A DNA stretch of 64,000 nt from Betaproteobacteria bacterium (lineage in GTDB: Bacteria > Pseudomonadota > Gammaproteobacteria > Burkholderiales > UBA6910). The position numbers and the translations under genes were made by a program. Of this stretch, positions 50,622 to 58,079 are shown piece after piece. How positions within the stretch are numbered: position 1 is the first letter of the stretch; each line of letters starts with the position of its first letter. Where the stretch lies: NCBI GenBank assembly GCA_016183615.1, contig JACPEG010000012.1, positions 20,073-84,072 on the forward strand, given 5' to 3'. The notes under the pieces are model-generated. The model worked only from the letters and a program-made list of their open reading frames with translations. It searched no databases and was not told the origin of the DNA.

Positions 50622-50951
50622 GTGACCGAAGCCGCCGCACCGTTGCCCGCCGTGGAAGCGATCCGCGAAACCCTGAAGCGCGTGATCGACCCGGAAGCGG
50701 GCATGAACGTGGTGGACCTGGGGCTGGTGTACGGGATCGAAATCGCGGCCGGGTGCATCCGCGTACGCATGACCATGACCACGCCCTCGTGCCCCATGGG
50801 CGCCTACATCGTGGACCAGGCCCGGGAACTCATCGGCACGCTGGCGCCGGAGGACACCGAGGTGGAGGTGGAGCTGGTGTGGGATCCGCCCTGGACGCCG
50901 GCGATGATGTCGGAGCACGCCAAGCGCCATTTCGGCTGGACCGGCGAGTGA
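50622..50951 (+). CDS. MIP18/DUF59 family metal-sulfur cluster assembly protein
   Basis: A 109-residue DUF59 protein (RVIDPEAGMNVVDLGLVYGI, TMTTPSCPMGAYI, VELVWDPPWTPAMM). The single conserved cysteine is present. Relatives (SufT, PaaD) help mature Fe-S or other metal proteins. The GTG start has AGG upstream within a decayed repeat. Confidence 0.85.
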   Translation: MTEAAAPLPAVEAIRETLKRVIDPEAGMNVVDLGLVYGIEIAAGCIRVRMTMTTPSCPMGAYIVDQARELIGTLAPEDTEVEVELVWDPPWTPAMMSEHAKRHFGWTGE

Positions 50952-51003
50952 TTCACCGCCCGGCGCTGTGGATAAGGGGCCTCGGCATGCCCCGGAGGCT
51001 CCG

Positions 51004-52101
51004 GTGAGCGGGGACCTGAAACCGGCGCACCGCCTTCCCCTCCTGGTGCTGGGCTTCCTCTCCCTTTTCCTCGGCATCGCGGCCGGCCTCGCGCGCCTCG
51101 GCTGGGCCTTGCCGCTGCCTTCCCCCGCGTTGGTCGCCGGGCACGGCCCCCTCATGGTCTCGGGATTCTTCGGCACCGTGATCGGGCTCGAGCGGGCGGT
51201 GGCGCTGGCGCGCCTGTGGGCCTACCTGGGGCCGCTACTCACCGGCGTCGGTGGATTGATCCTGATCCTGGGCATTCCGGGACCCATGGCGCCGGCGCTG
51301 ATGACGCTCGGCAGCGCGGTGCTGGTGGCGGCATCCGTCAACGTGCTCAACCGCCAGCGGGCGCTCTTCACCCTCGCCCTCGCGCTGGGAGCGGTCTCCT
51401 GGATGCTGGGAAACCTGATGTGGCTCACGGGATGGGCGGTAAACGCCGTGGTCCCGTGGTGGATCGGCTTTCTGGTGCTCACCATCGCCGGCGAGCGGCT
51501 GGAGCTTTCCCGTTTCCTGCCGCCCTCGCCGGTGGCGAAGCATCTCTTTGCGATCATCATGGCCGTGCTGCTCATCGGCGCGGTCCTGTCGGTGGCATCG
51601 TTCCAGACCGGGACCTGGATTCTCGGCGCTGCGCTGCTGGCGCTGACCCTGTGGCTGCTGAAGCAGGACATCGCCCGGCGCACGGTGAAGGACAAGGGAC
51701 TCACCCGCTTCATCGCCGTGTGCCTGCTCTCGGGCTACGGCTGGCTCGCGGTCGCGGGCGCGACCATGGTGCTCGCGGGCGGCCTCGTGCCGGGAACAGC
51801 CGCCTACGACGCGGCCCTGCACGCGGTGCTGCTGGGCTTCGTGTTCTCCATGGTGTTCGGCCACGCCCCCGTGATTTTCCCGGCGGTCACGCGCTTTGCC
51901 GTGCCCTACCATCCCACGTTCTACATCCCCCTCGCCGTGCTCCATCTGTCGCTGCTGCTGCGGCTGATGGGGGACTTCTTCAATTCCGATTTGTTGAAAC
52001 TCCAGGGTGGAGCGGCCAACGGCCTCGCGCTGTTGCTTTTCGTGATCAGTACCGTGGCCGCGGTGATTCGTGGCAGGCGCGGGCTGTTGCCGCGGACTTG
52101 A
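51004..52101 (+). CDS. Multi-pass membrane protein, distantly NnrS-like
   Basis: A 365-residue protein with about ten to eleven transmembrane helices. GHGPLMVSGFFGTVIGLERAV and HAVLLGFVFSMVFGHAPVIF contain conserved histidines, as in NnrS-type haem/copper membrane proteins, but assignment is weak. GTG 51004 is preferred (GGAGG five bases upstream) over GTG 50968. A decayed copy of its C-terminal coding region lies at 52738-52812. Confidence 0.7.
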   Translation: MSGDLKPAHRLPLLVLGFLSLFLGIAAGLARLGWALPLPSPALVAGHGPLMVSGFFGTVIGLERAVALARLWAYLGPLLTGVGGLILILGIPGPMAPALMTLGSAVLVAASVNVLNRQRALFTLALALGAVSWMLGNLMWLTGWAVNAVVPWWIGFLVLTIAGERLELSRFLPPSPVAKHLFAIIMAVLLIGAVLSVASFQTGTWILGAALLALTLWLLKQDIARRTVKDKGLTRFIAVCLLSGYGWLAVAGATMVLAGGLVPGTAAYDAALHAVLLGFVFSMVFGHAPVIFPAVTRFAVPYHPTFYIPLAVLHLSLLLRLMGDFFNSDLLKLQGGAANGLALLLFVISTVAAVIRGRRGLLPRT

Positions 52102-52156
52102 ACCAGAGGTTTGCGGGTGTTACCATGGTGTTACCTCAAGCCGGAGGGCAAGCACC

Positions 52157-52441
52157 GTGTCGACTACATCGTTGAAACTGCCGGACGAACTCAAGCGACG
52201 GGCTGTTAAGGCCGCGAAAAAGCAGGGGATGACGCCTCATGCGTTCATGGTCAGCGCCATCGAACGAGCCGCAACCGCGGCGGAGCAGCGAGCCAGCTTC
52301 GTGGCGGAAGCCGAAGCCGCCCGTAAATCGATGCTGAAAAGCGGTAACGGTTATAGGGCCGATGACGTTCACGCCTATCTTCGGGATCGCGTTGCCGGCA
52401 AGAAGCCGGCCAGACCGAAGGCAAAATCTTGGCGAGGTTGA
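52157..52441 (+). CDS. CopG-like ribbon-helix-helix antitoxin
   Basis: A 94-residue protein with an N-terminal RHH-like segment (SLKLPDELKRRAVKAAKK, TPHAFMVSAIERA) and a basic C-terminus. GTG 52157 follows GGAGGG. It overlaps the toxin gene by 13 bases. Two direct GTGTTACC motifs three bases apart (52118-52136) lie just upstream and could be its operator. Confidence 0.82.
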   Translation: MSTTSLKLPDELKRRAVKAAKKQGMTPHAFMVSAIERAATAAEQRASFVAEAEAARKSMLKSGNGYRADDVHAYLRDRVAGKKPARPKAKSWRG

Positions 52442-52728
52442 TCTACTCGGAGCGGGCTCTGGATGATCTGGAACGCCTGACCGACTTCCTGATCGAAAGC
52501 GATCCGCGGGCGGCGGCGGAGACGGTGGGACTTGTCGAGGAGGCGGTTGCGGTTCTTGCACGCCACCCCCTTATTGGCCGTCCGGTCGAGTCGGGGTTGA
52601 GGGAACTGGTGATTTCCCGCGGCCAGACTGGCTATGTGGCGCTCTACAGTTTCGAACAAGCCGACGATGCGGTACTGATTCTTTCCGTCCGCCATCAACG
52701 CGAAGCCGGTTATTACAGCGAAGACTGA
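52429..52728 (+). CDS. RelE/ParE-type toxin
   Basis: A 99-residue ParE-like toxin (RLIYSERALDDLERLTDFL, ETVGLVEEAVAVLARHPLIG, LRELVISRGQTGYVALY, ILSVRHQREAGY). ParE toxins poison gyrase; RelE relatives cut mRNA. It starts at TTG 52429 inside the antitoxin gene, the normal order for such pairs. Confidence 0.85.
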   Translation: MARLIYSERALDDLERLTDFLIESDPRAAAETVGLVEEAVAVLARHPLIGRPVESGLRELVISRGQTGYVALYSFEQADDAVLILSVRHQREAGYYSED

Positions 52729-52737
52729 GGCCGACTC

Positions 52738-52812
52738 CGTCATTTTCCCGGCGGTCACGCGCTTCGCCGTGCCCCGCCATCCCACGATCTACGTTCTTCC
52801 CCTCGCCGTGCT
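52738..52812 (+). pseudogene. Decayed duplicate of the NnrS-like gene 3' region
   Basis: The segment is close to 51869-51942: both read ATTTTCCCGGCGGTCACGCG and then CCATCCCACG and CTCGCCGTGCTC, with a few substitutions and one extra triplet. In frame it would give VIFPAVTRFAVPRHPTIY. It has no start or end and lies right after the CopG/ParE pair. Confidence 0.85.
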
Positions 52813-52833
52813 CGGCCGACAAAAAACGGTGGC

Positions 52834-52863
52834 TTGCCGCTTCTCCAGAGTGTTCATTATAAT
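52834..52863 (+). promoter_or_regulatory. Sigma-70 promoter of the XRE/nucleotidyltransferase pair
   Basis: TTGCCG - 18 bases - TATAAT, 25 bases before ATG 52889. A CATTATAATG palindrome covers the -10 box and is a possible operator for the XRE protein. Confidence 0.7.
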
Positions 52864-52888
52864 GGACAACATACATTAACGACTACAT

Positions 52889-53398
52889 ATGCTCTCCGCG
52901 GAATTCGGCAATGTAATCAAGAGGGAACGGCTCGGCAGGGGCCTCACGCAGGCCGAGCTGGCGGCGGCGGCGAAGGTGTCGCGCACGACGCTTTCCCGGC
53001 TCGAGGGCGGTAAACCATTGCCGGTGCAGACCGACGTGCTGGACCGGATCTTTCAAGCCCTCGGCGTCAAGCCGCAGCTCGCGGTGGGCATGGAGCTGGA
53101 AGAGCGGCGGCGCGCGCGCCTCGAGCAGCGGGCGAGGATCGACGAGCAGCGCACCCGGCACCTGCGGCTCGCGGTTCGACTCGCAAGCGGCTCCCGGGAG
53201 GCCCGCAAGCTGATTCAGCGCGCCAGGGGCGTCGTCGATCTGTGGCGGGAACGCAGGACGTGCAGCCCGTTCTACATCAAGCGCTGGTCCGGGCTCCTTG
53301 CGCTTCCTCCGGCGGAGCTGGCCCAAAGAATGGCCTCCCTCGGCGAATGGGAAGATGCGCTGTTCCAGAACACACCCTGGTCGTGGGCATGGAGCTGA
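52889..53398 (+). CDS. XRE-type HTH regulator, likely antitoxin
   Basis: A 169-residue protein. Residues 8-62 are an HTH (RERLGRGLTQAELAAAAKVS, TTLSRLEGGKPLPVQTDVL). A basic helical linker follows, and the C-terminal part (FYIKRWSGLLALPPAELAQRM) is unrecognised. It overlaps the next gene by ten bases. The pairing suggests an HTH antitoxin with a nucleotidyltransferase partner. Confidence 0.8.
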   Translation: MLSAEFGNVIKRERLGRGLTQAELAAAAKVSRTTLSRLEGGKPLPVQTDVLDRIFQALGVKPQLAVGMELEERRRARLEQRARIDEQRTRHLRLAVRLASGSREARKLIQRARGVVDLWRERRTCSPFYIKRWSGLLALPPAELAQRMASLGEWEDALFQNTPWSWAWS

Positions 53399-53829
53399 GC
53401 GACCTCGAGCGCCTCTTCAAGGAAGCCAGAAGGCTCTGCGGCCATGCCGAGTTCGTCGTCGTCGGCAGCCTCGCCGTGCTGGGCGTCGCGCGGGGCGCGC
53501 GGGTTCCGCCCCGGATGCTGATGTCGATCGACGTGGATTGCTACACCCGGCAGGACCCTGCACGTATCTTCGAGCTGCGGAAAGAACTGGGTGAGGGCAG
53601 CGAATTCGAGAAAAGCCACGGCTACTTCCTGGACCCCAACGACGCGGCAGTATCGAAGTATGCAAGAGGCGAGCCGCGCGATCGCGAGTGGCTTCAGGCC
53701 GGGCTTGGCGCCGGGTTGCTCTCGCCTGCCATCATCGAGAGCCGGATGGGGGAAACCGTGTTTCTCGATGAACAGGAGCGTCAAAGGGCGCTCAGGGCGT
53801 TCGCGGAAGACAGGGCCGACTCCCCGTAG
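53389..53829 (+). CDS. DUF6036-like nucleotidyltransferase, likely toxin partner
   Basis: A 146-residue protein. The core is FVVVGSLAVLGVARG (GS motif) and MSIDVDCYTR (D-x-D). A later stretch, DAAVSKYARGEPRDREWL, matches the form of DLGVSKLARFSEQDQDD in the 47168-47773 protein. So the window holds two members of one family with different antitoxins. The start ATG 53389 lies inside the HTH gene. Confidence 0.75.
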   Translation: MELSDLERLFKEARRLCGHAEFVVVGSLAVLGVARGARVPPRMLMSIDVDCYTRQDPARIFELRKELGEGSEFEKSHGYFLDPNDAAVSKYARGEPRDREWLQAGLGAGLLSPAIIESRMGETVFLDEQERQRALRAFAEDRADSP

Positions 53830-53864
53830 CGCCTCGCCGGATACAGCCGAATCGGGAGGCGGGC

Positions 53865-54431
53865 TCAGCAGTTGGCGATGTCGGCGATGGTGTTGCCGGG
53901 AGGCGGCTGGAGCGGAATACCCGGCACGCGGGGGGAAGCGGCGGGCTTCTCCAGCTTGACCCGGACGAAGCCCAGCATCACGTAGTTGTTGATCTGCACC
54001 GGGCCGGAGGGCGCCACGTTCACGTAATCCGGGAAGGCTTCGGGCTGCACGCCGCGCATGCCGGCGTAGGTATCGCACACGTGCACCGCAACGGAATCGC
54101 CACGGACGAGGCCTTGCACTGCCTGATGCACGCCTTTGCGGGTTTCCCGCTGGCTCTTCTGCAGCGCGAACATTTCATTGCCGTGGGTCACGACGGCGAT
54201 GGAAAGTCCCGGGAAGCGCTGGCGTAGCGCCTCCGCGAATTGCCGGACCTGGGGGACCGCCCACTCGAGGGCGCCGGCGTCCGATTCCACGATTTCGAAG
54301 ACCACGCCCGGGGGCGCCTTGGCCCCCGCCAGGATCCGGTTCACTTCATCGTCCGGGGCAGCGAGCGCCGCCGATGCGCTCAGCAGAATTGCCGCAAACA
54401 GCCACGTAGGTTGGGCATTTATGCCCAACAA
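53865..54431 (-). CDS. DsrE/DsrF-like protein, exported; start region rebuilt by repeats
   Basis: A DsrE-like fold protein (VFEIVESDAGALEWAVPQVR, LSIAVVTHGNEMFALQ, VHVCDTYAGMRGVQPEAFPDY) with a possible signal peptide (WLFAAILLSASAALA). It may take part in periplasmic sulfur handling, but the family is broad. The 5' end lies in a repeat of GTAGGTTGGGC type, with ATTTATGCCCAACAAAAAG occurring twice. A TTG at 54431 gives a short leader before the signal peptide; an ATG at 54581 would add 50 residues of repeat-coded sequence. The true start is uncertain. Confidence 0.65.
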   Translation of the reverse strand: MLGINAQPTWLFAAILLSASAALAAPDDEVNRILAGAKAPPGVVFEIVESDAGALEWAVPQVRQFAEALRQRFPGLSIAVVTHGNEMFALQKSQRETRKGVHQAVQGLVRGDSVAVHVCDTYAGMRGVQPEAFPDYVNVAPSGPVQINNYVMLGFVRVKLEKPAASPRVPGIPLQPPPGNTIADIANC

Positions 54432-54510
54432 AAAGGCATTTATGCCCAACAAAAAGTCGCGGATGACACAAATGTTGTTGTTGGGCTTCGCGAGCGAAGC
54501 CCAACCTACG
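54406..54510. repeat. GTAGGTTGGGC / GCCCAACCTAC element with inner duplication
   Basis: Outer arms GTAGGTTGGGC and GCCCAACCTACG enclose two copies of CATTTATGCCCAACAAAAAG and an inner TTGGGCTTCGCGAGCGAAGC hairpin. It covers the 5' end of the DsrE-like gene. The same family lies at 63818-64000. Confidence 0.85.
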
Positions 54511-54712
54511 GCTGCCGGCTCGCACCGTCGCACAGACTCCACCGATGCCCTACCGGCTCGCAAAAGTTGGCTGAGGTTCATTGGTAATCAAGATTCAATC
54601 TACCAGATTTGGACGCCGCCACGCCGAGAGGGTTCTGCGGTGTATCGAAAGGAAACGCCGGGTGGATGATGGATGGAGGCGAAGCCGCAACCTGCGCCGC
54701 CGAGTAGCGCGG

Positions 54713-54895
54713 CGTGCGGGACGCACCCTCAGGGTCGGGGATGAATCCCCTCCTACCACCCGGCATAGGAGCGAATTCATTCGCGACGCCGGAATCGACC
54801 GGTGCGTGGGACGCACCCTCGGGGTCGGGGATGAATCCCCTCCTACCACCCGGGCAGGGGCGATTTCACTCGTAGGAGCGAATTTATTCGCGACG
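54713..54895. repeat. Mixed GTGCGGGACGCACCC and GTAGGAG repeats
   Basis: GTGCGGGACGCACCCTCnGGG followed by GGGGATGAATCCCCTCC occurs twice (from about 54714 and 54811), alternating with TAGGAGCGAATTCATTCGC and GTAGGAGCGAATTTATTCG. The last copy provides the TAA stop of the VOC gene. With the element at 54406 it fills the 452-base spacer. Confidence 0.85.
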
Positions 54896-55468
54896 CCGGC
54901 CGTGAAAGTTTTCCCAGCCGTCGCCCTGGAGAATGGCCCGCTCTTCTTCGGGAATGATTTCCGCGGGGGGCCAGCGGCCGGGCTGGGGATCGCTGCCTTC
55001 GAGGCGCGAGGGGCAGGGGTCCCGGTCGGCGAGCACCGGTTTGGCGCGCACGTCGATTCCGGGCACCGGGCAGGTGAACTCGATGGGAATGCCGTTGGGG
55101 TCGAAGGCGTAAAGGGAGCGGATGAAGCCGTGGTCCACCATGTCGCTCACCGCGAAGCCGCCGCCGGTGAGCTTCTCCGCGACTTCCCACAGCGCGGCTT
55201 CCGATTCGACGCCGATCGCCACGTGGTCGAAGGAGAACGGGCCCTTCACCGGCAGGCCGTGGGTGTGGCGCTTCGGCTTCTCCACTTCCGGCCACTCGAA
55301 AAACGCGATGAGATCGTTCTGCGAAACCTCGAAGAAATACTGGCGGTAGCCGGGATGCCCCGTGGCGTACACCAGGCGCATCCCCAGCAGGTCGCGCCAG
55401 AACCACACCGTGACTTCCATGTCCGGCGTGGCGAAGGCGAGATGGTGGATGCCGGTGTAGCGGCTCAC
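54884..55468 (-). CDS. VOC (glyoxalase/dioxygenase fold) protein
   Basis: A 194-residue vicinal-oxygen-chelate protein. Metal-ligand positions are His8 (YTGIHHLAFATPD), a His in FSFDHVAIGVES and Glu in IPIEFTCPVPG. Such proteins include extradiol dioxygenases and glyoxalases; the substrate is unknown. GTG 55468 overlaps the TauD-like stop (GTGA). It is last in the divergent operon. Its stop codon TAA is inside a GTAGGAGCGAATTTATTCG repeat. Confidence 0.8.
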   Translation of the reverse strand: MSRYTGIHHLAFATPDMEVTVWFWRDLLGMRLVYATGHPGYRQYFFEVSQNDLIAFFEWPEVEKPKRHTHGLPVKGPFSFDHVAIGVESEAALWEVAEKLTGGGFAVSDMVDHGFIRSLYAFDPNGIPIEFTCPVPGIDVRAKPVLADRDPCPSRLEGSDPQPGRWPPAEIIPEEERAILQGDGWENFHGRRRE

Positions 55469-56388
55469 AGCGCAACTTCCGGGGATGCGGCCTGGGCCTC
55501 GCGCCAGGAAGTTCCCTCGCCCCGGTCGTAGTAGCGGGCCCGGTAAACGAGGCGGCGGCGCGTCTCACCGTCGCGGAAGCCGGAGCGGTCGTGCAGCACG
55601 TTATTGCACAGGAGCCCCATCCCCGGCTCGAGCCGTGCCTGGAAGACGTAGGGCAAGGGACTTTCCAGCAGCTCTTCGAGAAGCCGCACTGCGGCCCGGG
55701 TCATCGGGTCCTGCTTCCACTCGATGCTGATGCGGCGCGCGGTGTAGCGCAGGTGCAGATCGCCCCCGGGCAGAATCGAGAACACCGGCCCGGTTTCCGC
55801 CGCCCGGGCGACGCCGTTGTCGTCGCTGCGCGCCGGGATGGTCATGACGTCGGGCGCCATCAGCCCCCGGATGTAGTCGGGATTCCGGTCCCGCAGCAGC
55901 AGGTAGGCGATTTCGGGGTCGAGCAGCCGGTTTTCGCCGCCTTCCGGAGCGCTTTGCACGCAGTGCAGGATCAGCCCGCGGATCCGGCGCTCGGGCGGAT
56001 TGTAGTAGCCGTCCGTGTGCCACTTGATGGGCCGGTCGGTGTAGGGGATGAACTCGCCCTTGGGGGCACCCTCGGCCACCGCGAGCGAGCTGATGCTGTC
56101 CCCGTCGGCGAGCCAGTTGGCGTCCAGGCGCGTGAGCCCGAACTGCCGCCCCAGCAGCCGCGGGATGTCCTTGTCGGGGTCGCTCCCGCATTCGCTGGCG
56201 TAGATCGCCATGTTGGCCTTGCGCAGGCGCGCGAGCAGCGCCGCGTGCTCGACGTCATCGAGCCGCCGCGGGTCTTTTATTCGGACGATCAGGTCTTCGA
56301 CCCGCGCCGGGTAGTCCGCCAGCTTGCGGGCTCGCCATTCCCGGTAGGCGGCCTCATTCCCGGGATGAAACGGGATGGGGCGCATCAC
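55465..56388 (-). CDS. TauD/TfdA-like Fe(II)/2-oxoglutarate dioxygenase
   Basis: A 307-residue protein. The iron facial triad is His and Asp in IKWHTDGYYN and a later His in NNVLHDRSGF; the 2-oxoglutarate arginine is probably in ETRRRLVYRARYYD. Family members often release sulfite from organosulfonates (taurine). Here it lies in an operon of sulfur-carrier genes beside reverse dsr, so a sulfur substrate is plausible but unproven. It overlaps the upstream gene by 35 bases. Confidence 0.82.
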   Translation of the reverse strand: MMRPIPFHPGNEAAYREWRARKLADYPARVEDLIVRIKDPRRLDDVEHAALLARLRKANMAIYASECGSDPDKDIPRLLGRQFGLTRLDANWLADGDSISSLAVAEGAPKGEFIPYTDRPIKWHTDGYYNPPERRIRGLILHCVQSAPEGGENRLLDPEIAYLLLRDRNPDYIRGLMAPDVMTIPARSDDNGVARAAETGPVFSILPGGDLHLRYTARRISIEWKQDPMTRAAVRLLEELLESPLPYVFQARLEPGMGLLCNNVLHDRSGFRDGETRRRLVYRARYYDRGEGTSWREAQAASPEVAL

Positions 56389-56947
56389 TTTCTTCCGGGT
56401 TGAACAAGCCCCGCAACGCCTTCTGCAATGTTTTCACCGCCTCCGGCGCCTCGATTTCCATCACCTGGTCGAACACCCAGGTGCGGTCGCGCTGCTCCAT
56501 CAGGTCCCGGACCCCGTGGGCCAGGACCCGCAGGAATCCATAATCGGGGCCCTCGGCGCTGTAGCCGCAGGTGGCGTAATCGTCGCCGCGGCGGTTGACG
56601 AGCTCGATGAAGGCATCGCGGTAGCCCGGGGCGCTGTTGGGGCCGAACAGCTCCAGCTGGTTCTGCTCCAGGATTTCGGCGAGCCGCACCGCTGCCGCGG
56701 TGGTGAACTCGACCCGCTCGTCCTCCTTGAGGCGCTCGTAGGCCATGCGATCGGCCACGTGGACCAGGAACACCATGAATTCGGCCATGACCGCGAGATA
56801 GCGCGGGCCGCGCTCGATCTCGAAGTCCGCCTTGAGCATGTTCTTCACGGCCTGATGGGCGACGCGCCAGATGGTGGCCGCCGCGACCGTGGCGAGCTGC
56901 TTCATCGGCTTGGGGCCGGTCTTGTGCCAGCGGGTTTTGACTCTCAT
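56354..56947 (-). CDS. Unrecognised 197-residue helical protein of the dsr-linked operon
   Basis: I do not recognise the family. The protein is mostly predicted helix (IWRVAHQAVKNMLKADFEIE, AVMAEFMVFLVHVADRMAYE, AAVRLAEILEQNQLELFG) and has one cysteine (DDYATCGYSAEG). No signal peptide or membrane segment is seen. It is placed between the double TusA gene (31 bases upstream) and the TauD-like gene (overlap), so it probably acts with them. Confidence 0.7.
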   Translation of the reverse strand: MRVKTRWHKTGPKPMKQLATVAAATIWRVAHQAVKNMLKADFEIERGPRYLAVMAEFMVFLVHVADRMAYERLKEDERVEFTTAAAVRLAEILEQNQLELFGPNSAPGYRDAFIELVNRRGDDYATCGYSAEGPDYGFLRVLAHGVRDLMEQRDRTWVFDQVMEIEAPEAVKTLQKALRGLFNPEESDAPHPVSSRE

Positions 56948-56978
56948 GTCCTGGCTCCCGGCACCGCCGGGCGGCGCC

Positions 56979-57467
56979 TCAGCCCTTCTGGATATAGAAC
57001 TCCCACACCCCGGCGGCGATCTCCCGGGTGTCGAGGAGCCCGTGGCGGGTGTTGGTGGTCCAGGTCTTCACTTCGTCCCGGGAGGCGGGGCAGCTGGAGA
57101 CGAGCTTCAGGACTTCTCCGGGCTTCAGCTCCTCCAGGAGTTTTCTCGCCTCGACGATGGGCCCCGGGCAGGACACCCCCTGCATGTCCAGGGTGACGTT
57201 GGCCCGGATGGCGGGGCGCTTGCCCTTGCGGATGTAGAACACGATCCGGGGCGCGGCCGCGGTGTCCATCTTCACGATCTCGTGGTCGGTGTGGCGGGTC
57301 CAGATGAACAGATCGTCCTTGGTGCCCGGGCAGTCGGAAACCAGCGCCAGCACCTGGCCCGGCTTGAGATCGTCGAGCACCTGCTTCGCCCCCAGCAGCG
57401 GCGCAGGGCAGGTGAGGCCGCACAGGTCGATGGTGACGCTCGGTTTTACTTGATCCAGGATTTCCAC
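56979..57467 (-). CDS. Sulfur carrier with two fused TusA domains
   Basis: A 162-residue protein made of two TusA-like repeats. Each has a CPxP-type active cysteine: Cys20 (LCGLTCPAPLLGAKQVL) and Cys100 (MQGVSCPGPIVEARKLL), plus a second cysteine in VSDCPGTKDD and VSSCPASRDE. TusA moves persulfide sulfur to DsrEFH or TusBCD. Usual TusA is about 75-80 residues with one domain. GTG 57467 follows GGAGGG. Confidence 0.88.
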   Translation of the reverse strand: MEILDQVKPSVTIDLCGLTCPAPLLGAKQVLDDLKPGQVLALVSDCPGTKDDLFIWTRHTDHEIVKMDTAAAPRIVFYIRKGKRPAIRANVTLDMQGVSCPGPIVEARKLLEELKPGEVLKLVSSCPASRDEVKTWTTNTRHGLLDTREIAAGVWEFYIQKG

Positions 57468-57487
57468 TTGCCGTCCCTCCCTTTGTC

Positions 57488-57817
57488 TTATCCGGTGCTC
57501 CAGGCCCGGGGCTTGCGCATGCCGGCGATCTTGCAGGCCTGCTGCACGTAGCCGTAGGGAAAAAGCTGGAACAGGTAGTTGCGCCCCGCCCCGAGCTTCT
57601 CCGCCAGGTGCCGCATCACGTGCCGCGCATCCGGCGCGATCTGGTGCTCTTCCCAGTACCCACGCATGAAGCGGATCGCCACCCAGTGGTCCTCCGTCAG
57701 CGCGAGGTTTTCCTTTGCGGCGATTTTCTCCGCCACCACCGGGTTCCACTGGATCGGGTCCAGCAGGTATCCCTGGTCGTCGGTCGCCGGCATCGCCGCC
57801 TGCGTTTCAACCGTCAT
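57488..57817 (-). CDS. DsrC/TusE-family protein lacking the C-terminal cysteine
   Basis: A 109-residue DsrC-like protein (DPIQWNPVVAEKIAAKENLA, DHWVAIRFMRGYWEEHQIAP, YLFQLFPYGYVQQACKIAGM). Cys95 matches DsrC Cys-B, but the tail reads RKPRAWSTG, with Trp106 where the catalytic Cys-A should be. It cannot form the trisulfide of DsrC and may be a regulator or a partner of the TusA protein. The canonical DsrC is encoded at 62632. Confidence 0.88.
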   Translation of the reverse strand: MTVETQAAMPATDDQGYLLDPIQWNPVVAEKIAAKENLALTEDHWVAIRFMRGYWEEHQIAPDARHVMRHLAEKLGAGRNYLFQLFPYGYVQQACKIAGMRKPRAWSTG

Positions 57818-57860
57818 TCCGTACTCCCCGAAGTTGCCCTCAGGCAGCAGGTGTCGCCTC

Positions 57861-58079
57861 CTATTTCTCCTCCGGCCGGGTCTTCGCCCAGTCCGCCATG
57901 GCCTCGCCCCAGGCCCGGGCCGTGCCCGGGTCCACTTCGAATACGGTGAAGCGCTTTCCCTCGCGGATGCGCACCCGCAGCAGCGCCATGCCGCCCGCCG
58001 CGTAGTCCACCTGGTGCAGCTCGACTTCCTGGCCGCCCAGGGGGTTGGTCCACTTCGCCAGCTTGGTGACGCGCTCCAT
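57861..58079 (-). CDS. Unrecognised 72-residue protein, first gene of the divergent operon
   Basis: ATG 58079 starts MERVTKLAKWTNPLGGQEVEL, followed by a predicted beta-rich centre (MALLRVRIREGKRFTVFEVD) and a helical charged end (AWGEAMADWAKTRPEEK). No cysteine, signal or membrane segment. A longer frame upstream only reads repeat sequence. It faces dsrA across a 443-base spacer. Confidence 0.65.
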   Translation of the reverse strand: MERVTKLAKWTNPLGGQEVELHQVDYAAGGMALLRVRIREGKRFTVFEVDPGTARAWGEAMADWAKTRPEEK

